Part shown: positions 26,745-33,841 of the stretch, one piece after another | Numbering within the stretch: position 1 is the first letter of the stretch | How the letters are laid out: each line of letters starts with the position of its first letter | Origin: Polaribacter pectinis | GTDB taxonomy: Bacteria > Bacteroidota > Bacteroidia > Flavobacteriales > Flavobacteriaceae | Assembly (NCBI RefSeq): GCF_014352875.1 | Contig: NZ_CP060695.1 | Coordinates: 2,387,501 to 2,451,500 of the forward strand | Direction of reading: 5' to 3' | DNA length: 64,000 nt | Position numbers and translations under genes: made by a program | The notes under the pieces: generated by a model | Told to the model about the DNA's origin: nothing | The model's input: the letters and a program-made list of their open reading frames with translations, nothing else | The model's database searches: none

Positions 26745-26782
26745 AGGTGGTTAGTTTTTTCTAGAAAATATGCTAGCCACCT
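26745..26782. repeat. Inverted repeat between the lipoprotein and YD-repeat genes
   Basis: AGGTGGTTAG (26745-26754) pairs with CTAGCCACCT (26773-26782), 10 bp with one G-T pair, around an 18-base spacer that itself contains the palindrome TTTTCTAGAAAA. No T-run follows the right arm, so it is not a simple terminator. It may be an attenuator, a processing site or an RNA-stability hairpin 40-77 bases upstream of the next start. Confidence 0.5.
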
Positions 26783-26821
26783 CCTTTAAAACATCTATAA
26801 AAACCTTAAAAAACAAACACA

Positions 26822-28144
26822 ATGAAAAAATTTACACTTTTACTATTCCTCATAACTGCTTTTAGTTTTGATGGGTTTAGTCAGGCAGAAACTTATAATT
26901 TAAAATCTCAAAACCTACATAAAAACGTACGTAAAACTATAGACCATTATTATACTTATGATAAAGACAGTAAAGGTTTTGTGAAAAAATCTGTAAACAT
27001 TAAAAGATATAATGATGATGGAAATTTAATAGAAACCTATTATTTGTACAACAGTCAATACACAAGCGGAACTCCAACAAAAAAACTTTACAATTATAAT
27101 TCAGATGGTTTGTTAATTGGCACAAAAGATATTAGTGATTCTCAAGGAAAATACTCCACTCATTATGTTTTTACTTATGACAAAAAAGGTAATTTAACCA
27201 AAAGAGAATCTATTTACACAGATGGCAGCAAATTCTATACTGTATTTGTAAATGATAGAAGAGGAAGGGTAATAAGTAAAAAAGAATATTCTAAAAGCAA
27301 TAAATTATCAGCAGATGTAAGCTACAGTTATAAGGGTGATAAAAAAACAGAAATTAGAACAAGTTACAGTAGTACAGATGGCAGTATTATTGGAACCTAC
27401 AAAACTATTTATGATGATGATGTAAAAGTTTCTTACAACTCAGAAAGTAAATACGGAAACACATCAACTACATACGAATATGATAAAGAAGGAAATCTTT
27501 CTAAATCTCATCAGAAATCTAAAACCAATTCCATATCAACTTATGATTATGTGTATGATAAAAAAGATAATTGGGTAAAAAAACACTCTAAATCTGGAAA
27601 ATACCAATATTTCTATTTTAGAGAAATCTATTTTGAAAACGGAGATGTAACTGGAAGTACTCAATTTGATAGAATCTTTATAAACAGACATGGTAACTTT
27701 GCAAATGTTGCTGTAGTTCCTTTAAAAAAGAAAGAAATTAAAAAGACTAACTATACAAACAATACTGTTAATTCTTCAACATTTAAAACAAAAAAATGGG
27801 ATTATGACTTTGTGTTTATAAAAGAAGCTGTAAAAAAACTTACAGGTTCTGCAGAAATAAAAACAACAGACTTTAATAACATACAAGTTGGCAGCAACAC
27901 AAATTTTATTGTAAAATTTAATAACAACTCGTTTAATTTAAATTTTACAGTAAGTAGTTTTAAAACCTATGATGACAAATATGAATATTTGTTTAAAAAT
28001 GATAAAAATGCTACAGCACTGCTTTGGATTTACAAAAAAAAGAAAGGTTTAAAAGATGATATGCTAGGAGAAAGTTTTTATGTAAATGGTTTTCTTAGAA
28101 TTGAAGAAATAGACCAACCAGCAATAGGTATGTACTTAAAATAA
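26822..28144 (+). CDS. Secreted YD-repeat-like protein
   Basis: 440 residues. A signal peptide (FTLLLFLITAFSFDGFSQ) is followed by at least five tyrosine-rich repeats of the form Y-(D/N)-x-(D/K)-G-(N/L)-L: YNDDGNLIE, YNSDGLLIG, YDKKGNLTK, YDKEGNLSK and YDKKDNWVK (about 45-250). They resemble RHS/YD-repeat cores found in many Bacteroidota exported proteins. The C-terminal 150 residues are non-repetitive, with a lysine-rich linker. Function is unknown. No operator of the A-E type precedes it; readthrough from the lipoprotein gene is possible. The 96-residue gene follows after 11 bp. Confidence 0.75.
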   Translation: MKKFTLLLFLITAFSFDGFSQAETYNLKSQNLHKNVRKTIDHYYTYDKDSKGFVKKSVNIKRYNDDGNLIETYYLYNSQYTSGTPTKKLYNYNSDGLLIGTKDISDSQGKYSTHYVFTYDKKGNLTKRESIYTDGSKFYTVFVNDRRGRVISKKEYSKSNKLSADVSYSYKGDKKTEIRTSYSSTDGSIIGTYKTIYDDDVKVSYNSESKYGNTSTTYEYDKEGNLSKSHQKSKTNSISTYDYVYDKKDNWVKKHSKSGKYQYFYFREIYFENGDVTGSTQFDRIFINRHGNFANVAVVPLKKKEIKKTNYTNNTVNSSTFKTKKWDYDFVFIKEAVKKLTGSAEIKTTDFNNIQVGSNTNFIVKFNNNSFNLNFTVSSFKTYDDKYEYLFKNDKNATALLWIYKKKKGLKDDMLGESFYVNGFLRIEEIDQPAIGMYLK

Positions 28145-28155
28145 CAACTTTATAG

Positions 28156-28446
28156 ATGAACTTAATTTCTGAAAACAGTAGTATTCTTATTACAATTATA
28201 ATAACTACAGTTTCACTTATCTTATATTTTAGCTATAGTTTTAAAAGACTAAAAACATTCGAAGATAAAAAATTAGAAGCTATTTTTTTAGAGATTGAAG
28301 TTGAAAAAAACAATCATTTATATTTAAAAAAAGTACCTAAAGAAATCACCAAATTAGAGTCTAAAACAAAAGCTACTTTCAAAAAGATAAACGTAAATAT
28401 CTTCAATATAGATTATTCTTACAAAGAAGTACTTTCTAATATTTAA
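28156..28446 (+). CDS. Small single-pass membrane protein
   Basis: 96 residues, not recognised. One N-terminal membrane helix (ILITIIITTVSLILYFSYSF) is followed by a Lys/Glu-rich cytoplasmic or periplasmic part with no motif. It starts 11 bp after the YD-repeat gene and ends 57 bp before the first histidine kinase, so it probably shares a transcript with the former. No homology can be claimed. Confidence 0.6.
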   Translation: MNLISENSSILITIIITTVSLILYFSYSFKRLKTFEDKKLEAIFLEIEVEKNNHLYLKKVPKEITKLESKTKATFKKINVNIFNIDYSYKEVLSNI

Positions 28447-28503
28447 TTGTTTTTAAAAAATTTACTACTTTTAGAACTGTAACAATCAAACAATTAACTT
28501 TTT

Positions 28504-30453
28504 ATGCTTTTTTCAAAAACCAAATTAATATGTTTTGTTGCAACTCTATTTTGTTTAAATTTTTACTCACAATCTGCTGGAAAAAAAATTATTGATAGTT
28601 TATTAATTGTCTCAAAAAAACAAACTGACAAACAAAAGGTCTTAACATATATAGAAGTTGCAGAAAAATATACTGGAATAGATTTAGATTCTGCAAAATT
28701 TTATAGTGATAAAGCTTATAACATCTCTTTAAAAGTAGAAGATAAAAGATTAAAAACTATTGCAATAATACAATTAGGAAATTTTGCAAGAGAGAATTCA
28801 GAATACACAAAAGCTATCAATTATTTTAAAGAGTCTTTAGCTTTAAGTAAAAGTATTAATGATACCGTTTTAATAGCTAACTCTTATTCTGGTTTGGGGA
28901 TTGTGAATAGCCGTTTGGGGAATTTTAAAGAAGCAATATCTAATTTTCTAAAAGGAATTCCTGTATATGAAGCATTAAAAGATACTGCAAACATAGCAAG
29001 GGGTTATTTAAACCTTGCTGTAGATTTAAGAAAAATTAAAGAATTTGACAGATGTATTTTATACAATAATAAAGCACTTACTTTATTTGAAAAAAATAAC
29101 GAACATTTAAATATTGCTGCAATACACAATAATTTAGGTGGCGTTTATAATGAGAACAAAGAGTATTTAAAAGCAATTAAAAGTGCCGAAAAAGCAAAAA
29201 AATATTTTACTGAAAATGATTATGAAAGGTATGCTGCTTATCCATTAACGAATATTGCAATATCTTATGACAGTTTAAATGAGCCAATTAAAGCTGAAAA
29301 AAATTATTTAGCCGCAATTAAATTACACACAGAATTTAGAGAACCTTATGAACTTGCTTTTTTAAATAATGCGTACGCAAATTTTAAATATAAACACCAA
29401 GATCACAAACAAGCCATAAAAATTGGAAAAAAAGCCCTTGATTTTGCAGAAGAAGTTAAAGCTTTAGAATTTATAACATCTAGTTGTAAAACATTGGCAA
29501 AAAGTTTTCAAAAAGATGGAAACTACCAACAAGCAAATATTTATTTGAATAAGTATATTATTTCTAAAGACAGTCTTTTTGAAAAAGAGAAATCTAAAGA
29601 TATAGCAGAAATACAAACTAAATATGAAACAACTAAAAAAGAGGCTCAAATTGCAATACAAAAAGAAAAATTATTAGAAAACGAACTAGCCATAAAAAAC
29701 AGAACTTTATATGCTATTCTTTTAGCATCTGCCTTATTAATCTTAGGAATTATCTTTTTTGCTATCTACAAGAAAAATCAATATAAACGTAAACAATTAC
29801 AGAAAGAAATAGACTTGAAAGATGCTTTAGCAACTATAAAAACTCAAAATAGATTGCAGGAACAACGTTTACGAATTTCTAGAGATTTACATGATAATAT
29901 TGGTTCTCAACTTACTTTTATCATTTCATCTATAGACAATTTAAAATACATTTCTAAAGATGTAAATGATACATTAAAAGACAAATTAATTGGCATTAGT
30001 ACTTTTACATCAGAAACTATTCATGAGTTAAGAGATACTATTTGGGCAATGAATAAGAGCGAAATTTCTGTTGAAGATTTACATGCCAGAATTTTATCTT
30101 TTGTAGAAAAAGCTAAAATTGCTACAGAAAATATGCTGTTTGAAGTAAATTATAATATCGATAAAAATGCAACTTTTTCTTCTTTAGAAGGTATGAATAT
30201 ATTTAGAGTAATTCAAGAAGCAATAAACAATGCCATTAAATATGCAGAGGCTTCAAAAGTAGAAATTAAGCTTGATAAAAAAGACAATCAATTTATTGCA
30301 TCTGTAATAGATGATGGTGTTGGTTTCGACATAAAAAATGTCGATTTAGGAAATGGTTTGTCTAATATGGAAAAAAGAATGAGCAAAATTAACGGGAAAG
30401 TTGTTATAGTTTCAGAAATTGAAAAGGGAACAACTATTAAAATTTATTTGTAA
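28504..30453 (+). CDS. TPR sensor histidine kinase 1 (HisKA_3/LuxR-type system)
   Basis: 649 residues. Signal peptide at 1-22; about seven tetratricopeptide repeats at 35-370 in the periplasm (for example AINYFKESLALSKSIND, SNFLKGIPVYEAL); a coiled coil; one membrane helix at about 402-421; then a HisKA_3 transmitter with RISRDLHDNIGSQL (phosphoacceptor His463) and an HATPase_c domain with EAINNAIKYAEAS (N box) and DDGVGFD (G1 box). It ends GTTIKIYL. The transmitter half is nearly identical in DNA to the next gene, while the TPR half is not. A possible own promoter is TTG at 28447 with TACTTTTA at 28466-28473 (16-bp spacer). Confidence 0.92.
   Translation: MLFSKTKLICFVATLFCLNFYSQSAGKKIIDSLLIVSKKQTDKQKVLTYIEVAEKYTGIDLDSAKFYSDKAYNISLKVEDKRLKTIAIIQLGNFARENSEYTKAINYFKESLALSKSINDTVLIANSYSGLGIVNSRLGNFKEAISNFLKGIPVYEALKDTANIARGYLNLAVDLRKIKEFDRCILYNNKALTLFEKNNEHLNIAAIHNNLGGVYNENKEYLKAIKSAEKAKKYFTENDYERYAAYPLTNIAISYDSLNEPIKAEKNYLAAIKLHTEFREPYELAFLNNAYANFKYKHQDHKQAIKIGKKALDFAEEVKALEFITSSCKTLAKSFQKDGNYQQANIYLNKYIISKDSLFEKEKSKDIAEIQTKYETTKKEAQIAIQKEKLLENELAIKNRTLYAILLASALLILGIIFFAIYKKNQYKRKQLQKEIDLKDALATIKTQNRLQEQRLRISRDLHDNIGSQLTFIISSIDNLKYISKDVNDTLKDKLIGISTFTSETIHELRDTIWAMNKSEISVEDLHARILSFVEKAKIATENMLFEVNYNIDKNATFSSLEGMNIFRVIQEAINNAIKYAEASKVEIKLDKKDNQFIASVIDDGVGFDIKNVDLGNGLSNMEKRMSKINGKVVIVSEIEKGTTIKIYL
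29689..30402 (+). repeat. Transmitter-domain direct repeat, copy 1
   Basis: From GCCATAAAAAACAGAACTTT to the codons after KRMS, this 714-bp segment of kinase 1 aligns without gaps to 31591-32304 in kinase 2 (constant offset 1902 bp), with only scattered, mostly synonymous differences. Upstream of the segment the two genes are clearly different. Confidence 0.85.
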
Positions 30454-30477
30454 ATTGTAATTCAACAAAAATAACTT

Positions 30478-32382
30478 ATGAAGTTTACAATAAAATCTTT
30501 TTTTTTAATTGCATTTCTTCTAAAAGCTTTTCTTTCATTTTCGCAAGATGTTCTTACTCTAAATAATGAAGCTATGTCTTCATATAAGCTTAATCAAAAA
30601 GAAGCTATTGAAACTTTAAAAAAAGCATTAAAGATCGCTAAAAAAAGTACAGATTCTTTAAATATTGGTAGAACAAAAAATAATTTAGCGATTGTTTACA
30701 GAGATTTGGGACAATATAAAAAATCGAAAGAATTATCTAATGAAGCTTTAATAATGGTTAAAGAAGATTTAATAAAAGCTTCTATTTACAATAATATTGG
30801 TGCTTGCAATAGAAAACTTGGTCTCTATGAAGAGGCAATCTCAAGCTATTTTAAAAGCCTAATAATTTATGAAGCAAAAAAAGAATTAGCAAAAACTGCA
30901 ACTGTTAATAATAATATAGCTGTGGTATATTCTTATTTAAATTTAAATGTCAAATCTTTAGAATATCATAATAAAGCAAGAATAGTTTTCGAAGAATTAA
31001 AAGATTTTAAGGGCATTTCTCAATCTTACAATAACGCTGCAATAATATATGCAAATGAAGGTGATTTAGAAAAATCATTAAAATACTTTAAGTATTCTTT
31101 ACAGTTAGAAAAAAAATTAAATGACAAAAAAGGCATTGCAGAATCTTTAAACAATGTTGGCTCTGTTCATTATTATTTAGGTGCTTTAGATTCTGCAGTT
31201 TATTATTTCGAAAAATCTGCAGAAATGGAGAGAAATGTTGGCAATTTTGCAGGTGTTAGTGCTAGTTATAATAACATTGCTCAAGTATTTTTAGAAAATA
31301 AAAAAGTAAAAAAATCTAAAATATATATTGATAGCGCCTATCACATAGCAAAAAAATATAATGTAAATGAAGATACTGAAAATGCACTTTTAAATTACGT
31401 AGACTATTATGAATTGCAAAATGAAAATAAAAAGGCACTTAATTATTTAAAAAAGTTTCACCATTATAAAGATAGTATATCAAAAAAATCGAACCTAAAA
31501 CTATTACAAGAAGTTGAAACCAAATATCAAACTGAAAAAAAAGAAAAAGAAATTGCGCTTCAAAAAGAAGAATTGTTAGAAAAAGAAATAGCCATAAAAA
31601 ACAGAACTTTACATGCTATTTTTTTAGCATCTGCATTATTAATTTTAGGAATTATCTTTTTTGGTATTTATAAGAAAAATCAATATAAACGTAAACAATT
31701 ACAGAAAGAAATAAATTTAAAGGATGCTTTGGCAACTATAAAAACTCAAAATAGACTGCAAGAACAACGTTTACGAATTTCTAGAGATTTACATGATAAT
31801 ATTGGTTCACAACTTACTTTTATCATTTCATCTATAGACAATTTAAAATACATTTCTAAAGATGTAAATGATACATTAAAAGACAAATTAATTGGTATTA
31901 GTACTTTTACATCAGAAACTATTCATGAGTTAAGAGATACTATTTGGGCAATGAATAAGAGCGAAATTTCTGTAGAAGATTTACACGCCAGAATTTTATC
32001 TTTTGTAGAAAAAGCTAAAATTGCTACACAAAATATGCTGTTTGAAGTAAATTATAATATCGATAAAAATGCAACTTTTTCTTCTTTAGAAGGTATGAAT
32101 ATATTTAGGGTAATTCAAGAAGCAATAAACAATGCCATTAAATATGCAGAGGCTTCTAAAGTAGAAATTATACTTGATAAAAAAGAGAATCAATTTATTG
32201 CATCTGTAATAGATAATGGTGTTGGTTTCGATATAAAAAATGTAGATTTAGGAAATGGTTTATCTAATATGGAAAAAAGAATGAGCGAAATTAAAGGAAA
32301 AGTTGCTATTACCTCCCAAACAAATAAAGGTACCAATGTTTCCTTTTCTGTTTTAATTAAAAATACGTCAAATGACGTATAA
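30478..32382 (+). CDS. TPR sensor histidine kinase 2 (HisKA_3/LuxR-type system)
   Basis: 634 residues, same plan as its upstream neighbour: signal peptide (1-22), TPRs at about 25-330 of different sequence (KSKELSNEALIMV, YEEAISSYFKSLIIYE, SLNNVGSVHYYLGALDSAV), a membrane helix at about 378-397, HisKA_3 with phosphoacceptor His439 in RDLHDNIG, and HATPase_c with DNGVGFD. Its C-terminus differs from kinase 1: it runs 9 residues further and ends NTSNDV. These last codons are the 16-bp operator E, so the coding end doubles as the promoter region of the response regulator gene. It starts 24 bp after kinase 1. Confidence 0.92.
   Translation: MKFTIKSFFLIAFLLKAFLSFSQDVLTLNNEAMSSYKLNQKEAIETLKKALKIAKKSTDSLNIGRTKNNLAIVYRDLGQYKKSKELSNEALIMVKEDLIKASIYNNIGACNRKLGLYEEAISSYFKSLIIYEAKKELAKTATVNNNIAVVYSYLNLNVKSLEYHNKARIVFEELKDFKGISQSYNNAAIIYANEGDLEKSLKYFKYSLQLEKKLNDKKGIAESLNNVGSVHYYLGALDSAVYYFEKSAEMERNVGNFAGVSASYNNIAQVFLENKKVKKSKIYIDSAYHIAKKYNVNEDTENALLNYVDYYELQNENKKALNYLKKFHHYKDSISKKSNLKLLQEVETKYQTEKKEKEIALQKEELLEKEIAIKNRTLHAIFLASALLILGIIFFGIYKKNQYKRKQLQKEINLKDALATIKTQNRLQEQRLRISRDLHDNIGSQLTFIISSIDNLKYISKDVNDTLKDKLIGISTFTSETIHELRDTIWAMNKSEISVEDLHARILSFVEKAKIATQNMLFEVNYNIDKNATFSSLEGMNIFRVIQEAINNAIKYAEASKVEIILDKKENQFIASVIDNGVGFDIKNVDLGNGLSNMEKRMSEIKGKVAITSQTNKGTNVSFSVLIKNTSNDV
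31591..32304 (+). repeat. Transmitter-domain direct repeat, copy 2
   Basis: Second copy of the 714-bp segment found at 29689-30402. It covers the membrane helix, HisKA_3 and HATPase_c domains of kinase 2. Long runs are identical, for example through the phosphoacceptor region. Confidence 0.85.
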
Positions 32383-32410
32383 AATAAATCATATTCTTAA
32401 AGTAATTTTA
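32364..32410 (+). promoter_or_regulatory. Palindromic operator E plus -7 element of the response regulator
   Basis: TACGTCAAATGACGTA (32364-32379) is identical to operator B. It lies within the last codons of kinase 2 (in-frame T-S-N-D-V just before the stop). After 23 bases comes TAATTTTA (32403-32410), a near-consensus -7 element, 21 bases before the response-regulator ATG. This suggests direct autoregulation of the regulator. Confidence 0.72.
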
Positions 32411-32431
32411 AAGAATAATTAATCTAACCAA

Positions 32432-33085
32432 ATGAACTTAAAAATTTGCATAGCAGAAGACAATTACTTTTTAGTGAAAGCTATAAAAGAAAAGCTTTCT
32501 TTTTTTGATGATATTTCTGTGAAATTCCATGCAAATAATGGAGCAGAATTAATTGGTAAATTAGAAGAGAACCACAATATAGATGTTATTTTAATGGATA
32601 TTCAAATGCCACAAATGGATGGTATAAAAGCCACAGAATTGGTAAAGAATAAATATCCACAAATAAAGATAATTATGCTTACTGTTTTAGATGATGATGA
32701 TTATGTTTTTAATGCAATTAAAGCTGGTGCAAACGGGTATTTACTAAAAGAAATTGATGCAGAAAACCTTTATAAAAGTATTTTAGAAGTTACAAAAGGT
32801 GGCGCACCCATGACGCCAAGTATTGCTTTAAAGACCTTAAACTTGTTAAGAAACCCAAGTCTAGCAGACACTAAAGTAGAAGAAACAGCACAAGTAAAAC
32901 TTTCTAAAAGAGAAACAGAAATTTTAATTCAATTAAGTAAAGGTTTAAACTACAATAGTATTTCCGACAATCTTATAATTTCTCCGTCTACGGTAAGAAA
33001 GCACATAGAAAATATTTATAAAAAACTACAAGTACACAGCAAATTAGAAGCTGTAATGAAAGCGCAAAAGCAAAATCTTATCTAA
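32432..33085 (+). CDS. LuxR/NarL-type response regulator
   Basis: 217 residues. The receiver domain has the acidic pocket Glu9-Asp10, phosphoacceptor Asp56 in LMDIQMPQMDG, and the conserved Lys in GYLLKE near 109. The C-terminal GerE/LuxR helix-turn-helix is clear: LSKRETEILIQLSKGLNYNSI, then ISPSTVRKHIENIYKKLQV. It is the natural phosphate acceptor for the two HisKA_3 kinases immediately upstream, and the only LuxR-type regulator in the window. NarL-type regulators bind short inverted repeats as dimers, which fits the five 16-bp palindromes. Confidence 0.95.
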   Translation: MNLKICIAEDNYFLVKAIKEKLSFFDDISVKFHANNGAELIGKLEENHNIDVILMDIQMPQMDGIKATELVKNKYPQIKIIMLTVLDDDDYVFNAIKAGANGYLLKEIDAENLYKSILEVTKGGAPMTPSIALKTLNLLRNPSLADTKVEETAQVKLSKRETEILIQLSKGLNYNSISDNLIISPSTVRKHIENIYKKLQVHSKLEAVMKAQKQNLI

Positions 33086-33113
33086 AACAAAGAAAATATT
33101 TTGTACCTTTCTA

Positions 33114-33129
33114 GAGATAAATTTATCTC
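33114..33129. promoter_or_regulatory. 16-bp palindrome before the small membrane protein gene
   Basis: GAGATAAATTTATCTC is a perfect palindrome, 8 bases before the ATG at 33138 and about 30 bases after the response-regulator stop. It differs from operators A-E. It could be an operator or a leader hairpin; nothing more can be said. Confidence 0.35.
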
Positions 33130-33137
33130 GCTATAAA

Positions 33138-33524
33138 ATGATTCAAAAAATTATAATTGGTATTCTTGCAGGTACATTAATTGGTATGTTTATAACATCC
33201 ATTTTTATGTTAGACGAAACCAATATTGTAGAATTATTTCTAACAAAAATTACAGCCACCTCTATAATTTGTGGGATTTTTTGCGGAGTTTATGCGCATT
33301 TTTCAAAATCTAAATTGCAAGTTTTTTTAATCTCAATTTTAATTGGAGAGATCGTATTTTATTCTAAATACCTAATTACTGGGCATGATTTCGACCCAAT
33401 AACAATGGGTGCTTTTACAGGCGCAATGTTGGGTGGAACTTTTGCTATTATTAGAAAACTTAAACAATCTTTAAAAGTTTATAAAAGACTGCAAAAACTT
33501 CGTAAAAGAGGCTTTAAATACTAA
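33138..33524 (+). CDS. Small integral membrane protein, unknown
   Basis: 128 residues with four hydrophobic segments: IIIGILAGTLIGMFITSIF, ATSIICGIFCGVYAHF, LQVFLISILIGEIVFY, MGAFTGAMLGGTFAII. A strongly basic C-terminus (KLKQSLKVYKRLQKLRKRG) is predicted to face the cytoplasm by the positive-inside rule. It is not recognised as a named family. It follows the response regulator after 52 bp containing a palindrome and converges on the rhodanese gene with only 3 bp between stop codons. Confidence 0.65.
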   Translation: MIQKIIIGILAGTLIGMFITSIFMLDETNIVELFLTKITATSIICGIFCGVYAHFSKSKLQVFLISILIGEIVFYSKYLITGHDFDPITMGAFTGAMLGGTFAIIRKLKQSLKVYKRLQKLRKRGFKY

Positions 33525-33527
33525 TTA

Positions 33528-33836
33528 TTATAAATGTTTAGCAACATTTTGCCAAGGACCACCATTAATTACATCTACTCCATTTTGTGCTAAAAACTGA
33601 GCTGCTTGCCCACTTCTACCACCACTTCTACAAACTGCAATTACTGGTTTATCCCAAGATTTTATTTGTTCAATTTCTAAAGGAACTAAATTTAAAACAA
33701 TGTGTTTTGCACTTTCTATGTGGCCTTCATTCCACTCTCCTAAAGTTCTAACATCTAAAATTACTGCGTCTTTTTCTAAATATTCTTTTATTTCTGAACT
33801 CATATCTTTACGTTTAAAAAGGTCAAATATTCCCAT
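33528..33836 (-). CDS. Rhodanese-like domain protein
   Basis: 102 residues, a single rhodanese domain. DAVILDVRTLGEWNEGHIESA is the CH2A-like entry, and VIAVCRSGGRSGQAAQFLAQNG holds the active-site loop with Cys in CRSGGRS. Single-domain rhodaneses transfer sulfane sulfur to cyanide or protein acceptors; the physiological acceptor here is unknown. It is cytoplasmic (no signal). It lies 5 bp downstream of the aromatic amino acid hydroxylase gene on the same strand, so the two form an operon. Confidence 0.9.
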   Translation of the reverse strand: MGIFDLFKRKDMSSEIKEYLEKDAVILDVRTLGEWNEGHIESAKHIVLNLVPLEIEQIKSWDKPVIAVCRSGGRSGQAAQFLAQNGVDVINGGPWQNVAKHL

Positions 33837-33841
33837 TTTTA

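Noticed and set aside
29689..32304. Assembly duplication of one kinase gene
   Set aside because: The upstream TPR halves and the C-terminal tails differ, and scattered synonymous changes occur through the repeated part, so these are two real genes.
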